Source: Hippasteria phrygiana (taxonomy: Eukaryota; Echinodermata; Asteroidea; Valvatida; Goniasteridae). Taken from it: a stretch of DNA of 64,000 nucleotides. Shown here piece by piece: positions 1 to 8,866 of this stretch. Position numbers and translations under genes: made by a program. The notes under the pieces are model-generated. The model made no database searches, was not told the origin of the DNA, and was given only the letters and a program-made list of their open reading frames with translations. The stretch's first letter is position 1. Each line of letters begins with the position of its first letter. The stretch lies in assembly GCA_037893225.1 (NCBI GenBank), contig JAZGUH010000708.1, positions 310,001 to 374,000 of the forward strand, given 5' to 3'.

Positions 1-442
1 GTACAAATAGATCAAACTTGTCTACATTTTCTGGGAGTAGGTTTCGTGTTTTTGATTCCCACGTTGAACAGTTTATTTGGACTTCAGTTGTAGCCAAAAA
101 TATCTCTTCAAAACTTTTGACAGTGGTTAATTTTTCAGCATTGATTTTTGGTACTGTTCATTTGCACAAGGAATTCCCTGGATTACCAAACAAAAACGGT
201 GCCCTCTTGCATAAACTGATCAAAGTATTTTCAAGAATTGAAAAAAAACCAAAAAAAACAACACCTCTTTACTTGAAAGCAAGCATTGAGATCATGTTTG
301 TATTTTTGTAACATGTGAGTGAAAACAAGTTGGACTGGACATCCATTGGACGTTGTGCTTTAGGGATGAGTTTTCACAACAGCTGCATATTTTAGATCAA
401 ATTTCATCTCAAATTTGCATCCGTTCATGCTGTTTCTCACAG
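1..442 (+). other. Intron of the SCCPDH-like gene (upstream part cut by window edge)
   Basis: No coding similarity, RNA gene or clear transposon end was recognised here. The stretch ends in a 3' splice site (pyrimidine-rich tract then CAG at 440-442), so it is read as intron. The earlier exons, which should encode the Rossmann NAD(P)-binding half of the protein, must lie upstream of the window. Confidence 0.6.
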
Positions 443-573
443 GGTGGTCGTGGTCACTTCACCACATACCAATCCGCCATTCATGGATTTGCTCACAGCG
501 ATGAGCTGCCCAAGTTACGCAAACAGTTTAACTACAAGCCATTGCCTAAGTACACGGCGAGGTTGACTAAAAG
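443..573 (+). CDS. SCCPDH: Saccharopine dehydrogenase-like oxidoreductase, internal exon (first in window)
   Basis: This exon encodes 43 full codons plus two bases of the next. The motif TTYQSAIHGF matches the TWKSAIYGF segment of vertebrate SCCPDH, and the downstream KLRKQFNYKPLP keeps the same spacing to the conserved KP.P stretch. The 3' splice site is CAG at 440-442 and the donor is GTGAGG from 574. The donor leaves AG, which joins to the first G of exon 2524-2641 to make Arg. SCCPDH proteins are poorly characterised membrane- or lipid-droplet-associated relatives of saccharopine dehydrogenase. The N-terminal Rossmann domain is encoded outside the window. The exon identity is confident because six successive exons fit in order and phase; the enzymatic role in this organism is not known from sequence. 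Confidence 0.9.
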
Positions 574-606
574 GTGAGGGGGAGAAAATAGATTATAAGT
601 TATATA

Positions 607-1026
607 AAGCCGTGTCCGCATTGGACTTTATTTAGTAAAACGTACGGAGACTAGTGTTGTCAACTTGTCCAAATTAAGTCCAGTGCGGACAGCTGGTAAA
701 CTTTCCAAATTGTCAAGTGTCGATCGTCGGTTGTCTGTTTATCCCTCCACAGTGGGAACTTTTACAGGGCCAACTGTGTAGCGGAAGAGTTACGTGGCAG
801 TTTTACATCACTGAAAAGTCCAGTGTGGACAGCCACTGTAATGTAAAACATGCATTTTGATCATGTGCTTTCTGTGTTTGACCACTGCAAAGTTTACGTG
901 ATGGCCAAGGACTTTCCGCGAGCCATGTAATCAAAGTGCGGACACACTGAATATTAACCACAGTGAAATTTTAACAATCTCGCACAGTAACTTTTGACAA
1001 TAATTAGTCCAATGCGAACGCGGCTT
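607..1026. mobile_element. TIR element (MITE-like), about 420 bp
   Basis: The left end reads AAGCCGTGTCCGCATTGGACT. The right end (1004-1026), reverse-complemented, reads AAGCCGCGTTCGCATTGGACT, so about 19 of 21 positions match as a terminal inverted repeat. Inside, the motif GTCCAGTGCGGAC and close variants recur, which looks like subterminal repeats. No open frame resembling a transposase is present, so it is taken as non-autonomous. The superfamily is not assigned because no clean target-site duplication is visible. Confidence 0.65.
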
Positions 1027-1303
1027 AAGAAGGGTAAAAAGCTATTTAAAGTGGCCCATATGCTTGGCTGAGTGAGCTATTTTTATAACCTGGGCCCGCA
1101 GTGTGAACCCATTGGATGTGATTTTCTATTCAAAATGGACGTGGAGATTATAACGAGGTGATTTTAACAGCAGGCATTATAAATGCTACTCTATTAAATA
1201 TCATATCTGAAGCTTGTGAACTATTGTTCGCCATTGACAAAGAGTACATTGTGACTATCAGGTTTGACAGCTTTTCTACCGTTATTTGTTCCAAAGGCTA
1301 GTA

Positions 1304-1787
1304 CAGTGGAATGCCGCTATACCGAACATTCGGCTATAACGAACACCTACCTTGGCTCCCAAATTTTGTGTACAAAACTTACCAAACAATGGACGGCCGC
1401 AGCTTTATAAATAAAGAGTGACGGGTGGCTATTATTTCCCCAAGGAATAGAAGGGAAAAACGAACTGTTGCTTTAGAATTCGGTAAGCTTAAAAAGTTTG
1501 AACATGTAATTACATGATTCAATGGGTGGCACATGTTCAAAGTCGTCCTTAAGCAACCGGCAGGTTGTGCAGGGTGACGTGCTGGCACGATGAATGGACA
1601 ATGGTTTCGTACACTGACAATGGTAAAAAGAGGGCGCACTATAAATACGACGCAAGAGGGCGCTATTTAAAAGAACGGACGCCATGTTGAAAAATGGGCA
1701 TTTGGCAGAAAATCACTATAACGAACGATCGCTATAACGAACAAAATCTGTGGATTTCGCGATGTTCGTTATAGCGGCGTTCCACTG
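1304..1787. mobile_element. pogo/Tigger-like (Tc1/mariner) MITE with TA duplications
   Basis: The left end CAGTGGAATGCCGCTATA and the right end (reverse complement CAGTGGAACGCCGCTATA) form a TIR of about 26 bp with two mismatches. It is flanked by TA at 1302-1303 and 1788-1789. CAGTGGAA.C termini with TA target duplication are typical of pogo/Tigger-type Tc1/mariner elements. The CTATAACGAAC motif recurs several times just inside both ends. At 484 bp with no transposase frame it is non-autonomous. The open frames at 1379-1685 lie wholly inside it and are not considered genes. Confidence 0.85.
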
Positions 1788-1879
1788 TACTGTGAGATAT
1801 TCTTTAAGTTGTTTCCCTCGTACTGCCTCTCTTTGGAACTCTCTTACCTGTATTAAACCCACTTCCCTTCCACCTATAA

Positions 1880-2165
1880 CGGGGTGAGTTTTCTCCGGAT
1901 TTTTCCTGTTTTCAGGATTTTGGGGTGAGATGTCTTCCAGTTTTTCCGGAAGATTTCTTGGTCTTTAAATTGTTTTTATCATTCCAAAATGACCTCTGAA
2001 ATAAACCCAGAAACAGTCTTCTTTGCATTCTAATGACTATTGAACCGTATTTTTGGAAAAAAATATGCAGTTTTCTGATGCATTTTTCAGCAACGCCATA
2101 CAAATATAATGTCTTGTGCATGCTTAGTGGATTTTTCATTTTCCTTAATAAATCTCACTCCTGCT
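1880..2165. repeat. Dispersed repeat, copy 1 of 2
   Basis: This stretch aligns in the same orientation with 8016-8270. Shared landmarks include ATCATTCCAAAATGACCT, then CAGTCTTCTTT, then a TTTTTCAGCA..GCCATACAAAT segment and finally GATTTTTCATTTT. The two copies differ by many substitutions and small indels, so they are old. No coding content or terminal structure was recognised and the family is unknown to me. Confidence 0.7.
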
Positions 2166-2260
2166 ATAATCTTTCACAATTCAAACGAAATGTGTATAGA
2201 TACCTTCTTTCCCTTAGTGGTGGGGATCTGTTAAATTTAAATTTTCAATCAGAGCACGGA

Positions 2261-2429
2261 TATAGAGTACCGAAGTCTGACGTCAGTTGGCACAACTGGC
2301 TCCAAACAAATGGAGATTTTGACTGTTCCTTTATTAACAGCCAGTCATGCAAATACACTGACACAAAATATTAACAAAAGTATTCTGGCTCCAAACATTG
2401 CATTGACGTCATCACTTCGGTACTCTATA
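2261..2429. mobile_element. Short palindromic MITE (169 bp)
   Basis: The first 16 bp, TATAGAGTACCGAAGT (2261-2276), are the exact reverse complement of the last 16 bp (2414-2429). A near-palindromic TGACGTCA follows inside both ends. The outermost TA may be the target duplication, which would suggest a Tc1/mariner-type origin. No coding capacity. It lies in the intron between exons 443-573 and 2524-2641, close upstream of the latter. Confidence 0.75.
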
Positions 2430-2523
2430 ACAGCTTTACAATTTGACTTGAAATGAATAAGATAGCTGTGTTGTCTTAAAGAAAGCCCTACCAATTTTGT
2501 ACATTTATCTCGCCTCCTCACAG

Positions 2524-2641
2524 GGGTGCTGTGTTCTACAATGAGGAGACAAAGAAGTGGTGTACCGTGTTCCCTGGCGCTGACGCCTCTGTGGTCAGAA
2601 GGTCACAACGCTTCTTGTACGAGAACAATGACGAACGACCG
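2524..2641 (+). CDS. SCCPDH: Saccharopine dehydrogenase-like oxidoreductase, internal exon
   Basis: This exon follows CAG at 2521-2523 and ends before GTAAGA at 2642. Its first G completes an Arg codon begun in the previous exon, and it then encodes 39 residues ending in phase 0. The motif GADASVVRRSQRFLYEN corresponds to GSDVSVVRRTQRYLYEN of vertebrate SCCPDH, one of the most conserved stretches of that family. It is preceded by VFYNEETKKWCTVFP, which is more divergent from vertebrates. The 118-bp length and the phases fit the flanking exons exactly. Confidence 0.93.
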
Positions 2642-2926
2642 GTAAGACAGAGAAAAAAAAGCTGTGATAAATTTTTCGCTGCTAAAAGAGAATGTTTTGG
2701 TACTAAACACTGATTTCTCTAGCCATGGACTTCTTAGTTTGTCTTGAACCAAGTACATGTACATGTAGCAGTTTGCATGATCGATGATCAGAAATTGATG
2801 TCAAGTTTTTCATTATTTTGGTGGTCGATTTGCAGTATTTTTAACATGTGAAATGAAATGCCTTCTTTCCTGTCAATAGACCATTACTGGCTGGTTGCAC
2901 AGAATAACATGCCGTGGCTCCTGTAG

Positions 2927-3149
2927 CAGTGTTGTAGTCGAGACCATTTCGAGACCATGCACAAGACCATGCACAAGACCAGCTTGTAACAGGCACAAGT
3001 AACATGCATAAACCATGACAAAGGAATGCTTTTGTTATAGTTCATTTGAATAGCTTAAGACTTGGATTAAGACTGCTGGTCTTGTACTGGTCTTGTGCTG
3101 GTCTTGCAGGGTCTCATGTGGTCTTGTGATTGTCTCCACTACAACACTG
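2927..3149. mobile_element. hAT-like MITE with 8-bp target duplication
   Basis: The ends CAGTGTTGTAGTCGAGAC (left) and its near-complement at 3132-3149 match at 17 of 18 positions. The flanks are TCCTGTAG (2919-2926) and CCCTGTAG (3150-3157), an 8-bp duplication with one mismatch. CAGTG termini and 8-bp duplications are hallmarks of hAT transposons. The interior carries repeated GGTCTTG/CAAGACC motifs in inverted orientation. At 223 bp it has no coding capacity. The frame starting near 3093 begins inside it and is not a gene. Confidence 0.8.
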
Positions 3150-3360
3150 CCCTGTAGATGTTCTGCCCTTTGTGGGTCATACATGCAATATTGTAACCTT
3201 TATATAATGGTCGGGTCAAAGGTCAGTACTAAGGTTAAAGGTCATGCCAGGTCAAGTTGTAAAAGAGGCTGGATTTGTAAAATTGGACATTGTGCTATTG
3301 TGCTGATTGAGGTGTCAAAATGTGCAGAGAACATGATTAATGTTTAAGCCCTATATTCAA

Positions 3361-3517
3361 ATGTGCCCAGCAGTATGTGCATGCATCATGTTTTGCATAA
3401 ATTTGATTAAGGAGTGACATCAAAGGTCCCATAATTCAAAGGCGATCTGACCTGCGATGTCTCTCCTAAACCAAATGTTATGCAAAACACAATGCGTACG
3501 CATACTACTGGGCACAT
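3361..3517. repeat. Foldback inverted repeat with about 40-bp arms
   Basis: The arm at 3361-3400 starts ATGTGCCCAGCAGTATG and includes ATGTTTTGCATAA. It is matched in inverted orientation at 3478-3517, which ends CATACTACTGGGCACAT, with a few mismatches. The spacer is about 77 bp. The flanks share TTCA but no convincing target duplication. It is probably another small TIR element. Confidence 0.65.
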
Positions 3518-3914
3518 TTCAGTATATATAGATGTAAAGATGTGATGTCAGAGGGCACATCGTCTATACGATGTGCGAAAAAGTCCTGCATTTTTGAAAA
3601 AAACTCCATAGATTTTGAAGTCGACTTCCACTTTCTATTTGCCACGTGGCTTACAACCCTACACCTGGGATATCCCATGGTATGTGAATGTGTACATGTA
3701 CTGTATATACCTTCGAGGACAAGAGGAGAAAGAAAATACAAAGGAATCTTTCTTGTCCTCGGGAGTCGGTCTATTGTGAAAATCGGTCCTCGGACATAAA
3801 AATACATGCTTAGTCTATGGTTGTGTTATATTAAAGGAACAATAGGACACAAAAGGCATTGTCCTCAGTAGTATAGGAAAGCACGACTACGTGTACTGAA
3901 ACTACCAGTCTTGT

Positions 3915-3964
3915 TGACTTGACTTGCTGACTTGACTTGCTGACTTGACTTGCTGACTTGACTT
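3915..3964. repeat. 13-bp tandem repeat (TGACTTGACTTGC), about 3.8 copies
   Basis: Three perfect copies of TGACTTGACTTGC are followed by an 11-bp partial copy. Degenerate CTTGACTTGA continues to about 4015. The segment ends close to GGTTACAACACTG (4029-4041), which resembles a hAT-type terminus (CAGTGTTGTAACC in reverse complement). The repeat may therefore lie inside a decayed hAT MITE; the matching left end was not found. Confidence 0.75.
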
Positions 3965-4099
3965 AAATCGGACTTGAGTCGCAATGTTTTTGACTTGAGA
4001 CTTGACTTGACTTGAGAAAAAATGACTAGGTTACAACACTGGAAACTACATGTACACTGTATGTGCGATTTAGAAGTGTCTATTGCCACCAAACTCTAT

Positions 4100-5192
4100 G
4101 CACTGAGTCACAGTAAGGTATTGTGGATACAAGATGGATAAACTTTGCACACAGCAAGGCCGTGCTATGTCAACAACCAGGTTTAGTTTAGGTCAAGGGG
4201 AAATGTTAAATTATACCAAAACAATAAACTAAACAAACAACAAAATCTCATCAAGTTAGTATTTTACAATCCACGGGCCTCCACTTGTACATGTAGCTCA
4301 AATGAACTCCGTTTCTAGGCAACAAATTACAAAATTCTTGTCTTGATTCAAAATAATTGAGCTGTGAAACTTTGGAATAATATTATGGCGATAAAAATTA
4401 TATTTTTTTCTTGCAAACCTTGCATTGGTTTCATCAAGGAATTAGCAGATGGGATGTTCTTTACGGAAGCCTTTCTTGTCTTTGAATGTGATGTAGCGGT
4501 TTTCATAAACTATCAGAAACATTGTCCAACAACGATGGCCTAGTTAACCCTTTCGTTGCTTATCTTCTCCCAGTACCACATTCTTTGTTCAGTCAAGCAT
4601 AAACCCACTTACGCAGAAAAAGCAGCTGACTGCTTGTTGAATGGTTGTATTTTCAACCAAAGATTTCACCCTCAAGAATTGATTGAAAAGGGAAATGTTC
4701 CGTAAAGTTTGTTCCATGGCAATTTCTCTTTCATAAGGTGTAAAAATGAGTCATAACTGCTAAAATTGCAAAGTTACAGCTGTTTTCTCTTCTGGCCCAC
4801 TTTATCAAACAGGAAAGTTGTTTGTCACATTAACCAATGGCACTCCATACACATAACTCGCCAGAGAAACTTCAGATACAGTTTTCTCAAAATATTGTAT
4901 GAATTTGATAGCACCATCAAAAAGATCCGAACAAGCTCTTTCCATTGGTGTATAGATCATGTATGGACAGCAAAAACACAAGCACTACCGTTCGTTGAAA
5001 CATGGTGACTATATTTGTTGTTTGGATACTCTGGTGTGCGGTTTCCTTGTAGAGTATTAAACTAGGTAAAGCAACAGGGGTGCTGTGGCTTGTCGAGTAA
5101 ACTCGACATTGGTATTAAGGAAAGGGTTACTGGGGAAGTAACATTGTAAACTGAGTTGGCTCTGTCTTGGTGTTATCTCCGTTTCTGTCCAG
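4100..5192 (+). other. Intron sequence without recognised features
   Basis: A+T-rich intronic DNA before exon 5193-5312. Open frames such as the one at 4766-5008 lack family similarity and splice context. A short hairpin (TGTCGAGT..ACTCGACA) near 5090-5107 has only 8-bp arms. I see nothing else supportable. Confidence 0.5.
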
Positions 5193-5312
5193 GTTCAGTT
5201 CGGGGCCTACTTTGAGATTGGCGGCTTCTTGAGCCTCATGATGCTCCTCATCTTTGGTGTCATCTTCACCTTCTTGGCCAAGTTCAGTTTTGGGAGGAAG
5301 TTACTAGAAAAA
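5193..5312 (+). CDS. SCCPDH: Saccharopine dehydrogenase-like oxidoreductase, exon with the hydrophobic segment
   Basis: This exon follows CCAG (5189-5192), ends before GTAAGAAT (5313) and encodes exactly 40 codons, phase 0 at both ends. It starts VQFGAYFEIGGF, matching VQYAAYVTVGGI in vertebrate SCCPDH. It contains a strongly hydrophobic run, LSLMMLLIFGVIFTFLAKF, followed by a basic GRKLLEK. In the family this segment is thought to anchor the protein to membranes or lipid droplets. Conservation of the hydrophobic character with a divergent sequence supports that role here by inference. Confidence 0.93.
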
Positions 5313-5344
5313 GTAAGAATACAAAATTAACCCTAACAATCACC

Positions 5345-5490
5345 GGCAACCTCTGTGGTCGAGTGGTTAAGATGTTTGCACTAGTAAGCAGGACGTCGTG
5401 GGTTCGAGTCTCACCCGAGTAAACCTGTGATTATTTTTTTCACACAGGCTCTTGGAAAGCACTGAGCATGCAGTGTTTAATACATTATGT
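5345..5490 (+). repeat. tRNA-derived SINE-like sequence
   Basis: The sequence contains an A-box-like TGGTCGAGTGG (5356-5366) and, about 35 bp on, a B-box-like GGTTCGAGTCT (5401-5411). This is the internal RNA polymerase III promoter layout of Ser/Leu-type tRNAs. The intervening arms do not fold into a functional tRNA cloverleaf with the usual acceptor pairing, and extra sequence follows (CACAGGCTCTTGGAAAG...). I therefore call a tRNA-related SINE remnant rather than a tRNA gene. The right boundary is approximate. Confidence 0.6.
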
Positions 5491-6216
5491 TTGTGAAAGA
5501 GCAAAAAAAGAATCCCTCTTCCAACCTAACAATCTTGTTGTAAGCACAGTAACTTTGATCCACTGAACTGGATATTTTGAATCATACATTGCTACTGTCA
5601 TTCATAAATGCCTTCTAATAAAACCCCCCCCAAAGTTTGAAATATGTAGCTTGCGACCTGTATTTTTCTTGAATTTGTTTGGTTCACGAGGTTGGTTCAT
5701 GGTATACAAGGCTCCAATTGCGTGCCTCTGCAAGCCACAGCATTTTGTACCTGTGATCACATTTCCGTGATTATCGTGCTTGCATAGAATCTGATGTACA
5801 CATAAGCGTTAGCCAAAATTTCTTGCTACGCTGTGAAATGCGCTAACTCCAAATAATTTTCTACTATTGTTAGTGAACATTCTTTACCTATAAAAGCCCA
5901 AATTTTGCACCCTGATAATTTCTTTTTTCTTAAATGGAAGTCGCCCAATTCAAAGCTAAAAGCCACTCTTGGTAAAGGGTTACAAAAGAAGCTGGCCACA
6001 TTTTATGTTGCCTGTCCTACCACCTTTACAGTTTTCTTGGGCCCAGATCTAAATAGAGGATATATTTTCATTTGATGCCAAAGAAATGTTCCCAATCTTC
6101 AGACCGATAGACCCAGGTGGGGTAACTTCCACTGTCCGTGAGACAAGCTACCCCTCACCCCTTCTGTCAGCAAATTACTGCAAAACGTTTGGGTTGATAT
6201 ATACATTTCACTCTAC

Positions 6217-6575
6217 AGATCATCACGACAGGGTCTACGTTCAGCCACAGATACTACACGACTTGTGGTGCCTAGAGGTCAGAGGATGGTTGCTGAGAGG
6301 TCATTTTCTATCTGTGCTCCTAGATTGTGGAATGACCTCCCATCAACCATCAGATTGGCTCCTGACCCACAAAAGTTCAAATGTCTCCTCAAAACACACC
6401 TGTTTACCTCAGGCTGACCTCATATTTTGGTTTCCCTTGCTACTTTTTCTCTACAAGTGTAATTGTTTTATTTGTGTGTGTGTACTTTTTGTAAAGCGCA
6501 TTGATCATTAACTTGGAATTGCGCTATATAAGCACTGGTATTAATTTTTTTTATTTATTTATTTATTTATTTACA
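6217..6575 (+). mobile_element. 3' end of a CR1/L2-type non-LTR retrotransposon (5'-truncated)
   Basis: In the frame starting AGA 6217 an open stretch without a start codon runs to TGA 6415-6417. It contains RLWNDLPSTIR and FKCLLKTHLF, the conserved C-terminal end of CR1/L2/Jockey-type reverse transcriptase polyproteins. A 3' untranslated tail follows with GCGCTATATAAGC and then a (TTTA)n microsatellite at about 6547-6572, both usual for such LINE 3' ends. It is a dead-on-arrival insertion just upstream of exon 6613-6781. The overlapping frame at 6086-6511 is a shadow. Confidence 0.85.
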
Positions 6576-6612
6576 TGTATTTGTCTCATGAATTCCTGCA
6601 CCCCTACTGTAG

Positions 6613-6781
6613 TACCCCAAGGTGTTCACCGGCGGGTACTTCTCTCATGAGGGACCGACCCGTGAACAGATGGATGGGACCACCTTCACCTTCGTTCTGC
6701 ATGCCGAGGGCTTCAGCGCTCCAGACAACAAGGATCAGACCAAACATGATGTCACAATGATCACCAAGGTGACCGGGCCAG
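6613..6781 (+). CDS. SCCPDH: Saccharopine dehydrogenase-like oxidoreductase, internal exon
   Basis: This exon follows TGTAG (6608-6612), ends before GTGAGC (6782) and encodes 56 codons plus one base. It starts YPKVFTGGYFSHEGPT, aligning with FPWFFSFGYFSKQGPT of vertebrate SCCPDH. It continues with TTFTFVLHAEGFS and ends VTMITKVTGP, matching the ICTQVKGPEAGY junction of the family. The last G joins AG of the next exon to form Glu. It is flanked within 40-150 bp by LINE fragments on opposite strands, yet its splice sites and frame are intact. Confidence 0.94.
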
Positions 6782-6924
6782 GTGAGCAACCGATTTAAAG
6801 AGGAGTTCAGAATGTTTGTTCAGATTTCATTGGAAATTCTGGGTTGTTACGGGCTAATGCCAGAGTGATCCTGAGATGAGGACGTATCGGGGACAATTTC
6901 AACACCACTAACAACACCCGAACA

Positions 6925-7550
6925 CTAGAATTAATGAGACCAATATAGCAGGGGATCGGACTATTTCTGAAACTGCACCTTTTGGCTGTGATCATGGTAA
7001 CATCGTTTGCGTTACGAAGGTTTCTACCATGCCTGTCAAATCTAGATGGAGGGAATACAAATTTACAACGATCATTTCGTAAAAGGTTCTTGGCAAAATT
7101 GAGGTAGTGACTCTCTCCTAGAGGACAAGAAGTCTATGTGAAGCAGTTGAAGAGCAAAGTCATATGACTGATTATCCTGAGAGCTATTTTCTGAATGTTT
7201 TCAATACTACTGCATTGATTTGTGGTAATCCCAGAATGCCATATAACATCGGCATATTCCAATACCGGTCTTACATAACCACGAAATAGCTTGTATTTCC
7301 TCAGTATTAAATCCAAACTGCTTGAATGATCTTAGCATAAGAAAGTTTTCTACTTGCTTTGATGAGCAGATTGTCAATGTCGGCATTCAATAAGCCGACG
7401 ATTTTTGCTTTTGAGACAAATCTTAATGGTTGACCGCCAACTTCTAAATTGTGGCCGCAAAGGTTTTTTTTAAAAACACACACGAAGGGTTTGCATTTGC
7501 TAGGGTTTAATTTCAGCTTGTTTTCAGTTGCCCATTCGTGAAAGGAACGG
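6925..7550 (-). mobile_element. Degenerate CR1/L2-type LINE reverse transcriptase fragment (minus strand)
   Basis: Read on the minus strand from about 7550 down, the sequence gives WATENKLKLNPSKCK, then IDNLLIKASRKL, then YVRPVLEYADVIWHSG, IENIQKIALRII, FAKNLLRND and finally NSPIPCYIGLIN. These are successive landmarks of the C-terminal reverse-transcriptase region of non-LTR elements. At least one frameshift (about 7310-7320), one in-frame stop (7134-7136) and an apparent deletion near 7400 break it. It lies in the intron after exon 6613-6781. Confidence 0.85.
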
Positions 7551-7855
7551 CAACACACGTACATTTGTAACATGCAAATGTGGTCCGTATGTTCATGCAC
7601 ATAAACACGATGAGAAAAGTTGTGTATGCAGTGCATCATTATAGGCTATTACCTTTACTGCTAGTGTTGTCTGAGAACTTGCAAATGGCCATAGGTCAGT
7701 TTGACATGGAACATACAAAATGTGCAACCCATAAAATTCCATACGGTTGTCTAATGAGCGTGGTTAACTCGCAAATGTCAATAGGTCAAGAATGTTTAAG
7801 CTCAAAGTTGTTCTTACATCAAAAAGTCCTCTAAATGTTTTGTTGTTTGGAACAG

Positions 7856-7937
7856 AGGCTGGATATGTGGCTACCCCGATAATAATGGTGCAAGCTGCCC
7901 TCGTCGTCCTGACTGAGAAAGACAATCTGCCTGCCAG
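7856..7937 (+). CDS. SCCPDH: Saccharopine dehydrogenase-like oxidoreductase, penultimate exon
   Basis: This exon follows AACAG (7851-7855) and ends before GTAAAA (7938). Joined with the previous G it reads EAGYVATPIIMVQAALVVL, near-identical to EAGYVATPIAMVQAAMTLL of vertebrate SCCPDH and the strongest single match in the window. It then continues TEKDNLPA. It is 82 bp long, enters in phase 1 and leaves with AG, which joins T of the last exon to form Ser. Confidence 0.95.
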
Positions 7938-8015
7938 GTAAAACAAGAGGTCATATTCTTTTGTGAGTGGGGGGTGTTGTAATCCCCGTTTCGTGGGGTC
8001 AAAATGTAGTACAGT

Positions 8016-8270
8016 GGTGAGATTTCTCCAGTTTTAGTCCAGATTTCAGGATTTTTTTGTGAGAAGATTTTTTGGTCCTGAAATTGTTTTAATCATTCCA
8101 AAATGACCTTCAGTCTTCTTTTAATTCTGATGACCCTATTTTTTAGAATTTTGACCAGTGTCTTTTGGTAGAATATACAGTTCTCTTATGCGTTTTTCAG
8201 CACATGCCATACAAATCAAATGCCTCTGAATGTTTCGTTGATTTTTCATTTTTCTCAAATCTTACCTCTG
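8016..8270. repeat. Dispersed repeat, copy 2 of 2
   Basis: Diverged homologue of 1880-2165 in the same orientation. Shared blocks include AATCATTCCAAAATGACCT and GTTTTTCAGCA followed by GCCATACAAAT. It is shorter by small deletions, including loss of the AATAAACCCAGAAA stretch present in the other copy. Family not recognised. Confidence 0.7.
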
Positions 8271-8320
8271 ATAGTAACAGACTGATAAGCTCGGCATCTT
8301 GACATATTGACCTTACAAAA

Positions 8321-8333
8321 GGGGGGGGGGGGG
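8321..8333 (+). repeat. Homopolymer run of 13 G
   Basis: A perfect run of 13 G lies immediately before GCAATTTCATAGAGCTGCTTAAG, at the left border of the foldback element at 8361-8543. Confidence 0.9.
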
Positions 8334-8360
8334 CAATTTCATAGAGCTGCTTAAGTAAAA

Positions 8361-8543
8361 ACAAATTGCTTAAGCACAAAAATCTTGCTTAATAAAATCA
8401 GGTTAGCAGCCAAAACCCCATGTGATTTGTTATGATAAGCAAACAACAGCTAAATACCAGTCACAAGCAATATAAATCACATGAAATTTTGGCTGGCAAC
8501 ATGATTTTATTAAGCAAGGTTTTTTTTGCACTTAAGCAAATTT
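8361..8543. mobile_element. Foldback (MITE-like) element with about 68-bp inverted arms
   Basis: The left arm (8361-8428) includes TTGCTTAAGCACAAAAA, CTTGCTTAATAAAATCA and AGCCAAAA..CCATGTGAT. The right arm (8476-8543) is its diverged reverse complement (ATCACATG, TTTTGGCTGGC, TGATTTTATTAAGCAAG, TGCACTTAAGCAA). The spacer is about 47 bp. A related sequence, with TAAGCA motifs and TTTGGCCCCA in place of GGGCAATTTCATAG, occurs near 12290-12540, so this is a dispersed family. No coding content. Confidence 0.75.
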
Positions 8544-8866
8544 TGACGGGGAACTGATTAAAATAATCACTTACAGATAGTTTAAATAACTGAAATCAGA
8601 TAATCAACGTTGTCATTGCAATCGAATGGAACCAGAAGTGAAATCAGGCCTCAAAATCCCCCTCTTTGACCCTTTAATTGTACGTCACAGGCAACGGTTT
8701 GACACGTATGTACAGCCATTTGAACAAAACAAAAATCAAATATGACAATAAGAGTCTTTTACGTAAAATTGGGTGTGATCCCTGGCTAAACGGCATTCTG
8801 GGTTTATGACTTCTGACTAGCGCCCACCCGAACAAAGATACTGACAATTTGGGAGACCGCCAACAT

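Noticed and set aside
18..311. 97-codon frame at the left edge
   Set aside because: No family similarity and no splice context linking it to the SCCPDH exons. The last part encodes low-complexity Lys runs from A tracts.
2033..2374. 113-codon plus-strand frame and the overlapping minus-strand frame at 1912-2139
   Set aside because: They lie across a dispersed repeat and a palindromic MITE and resemble no protein.
3690..3800. Hairpin with CGAGGACAAGA / TTTCTTGTCCTCG
   Set aside because: Arms are only about 11-13 bp with no flanking duplication; too little to call an element or RNA structure.
5345..5420. Functional tRNA-Ser/Leu gene
   Set aside because: A- and B-boxes are present, but the acceptor stem does not pair convincingly and non-tRNA sequence continues, fitting a SINE remnant.
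6086..6511. 141-codon plus-strand frame
   Set aside because: It is a different frame of the LINE 3' end; the conserved LWNDLPSTIR and KTHLF motifs are in another frame.
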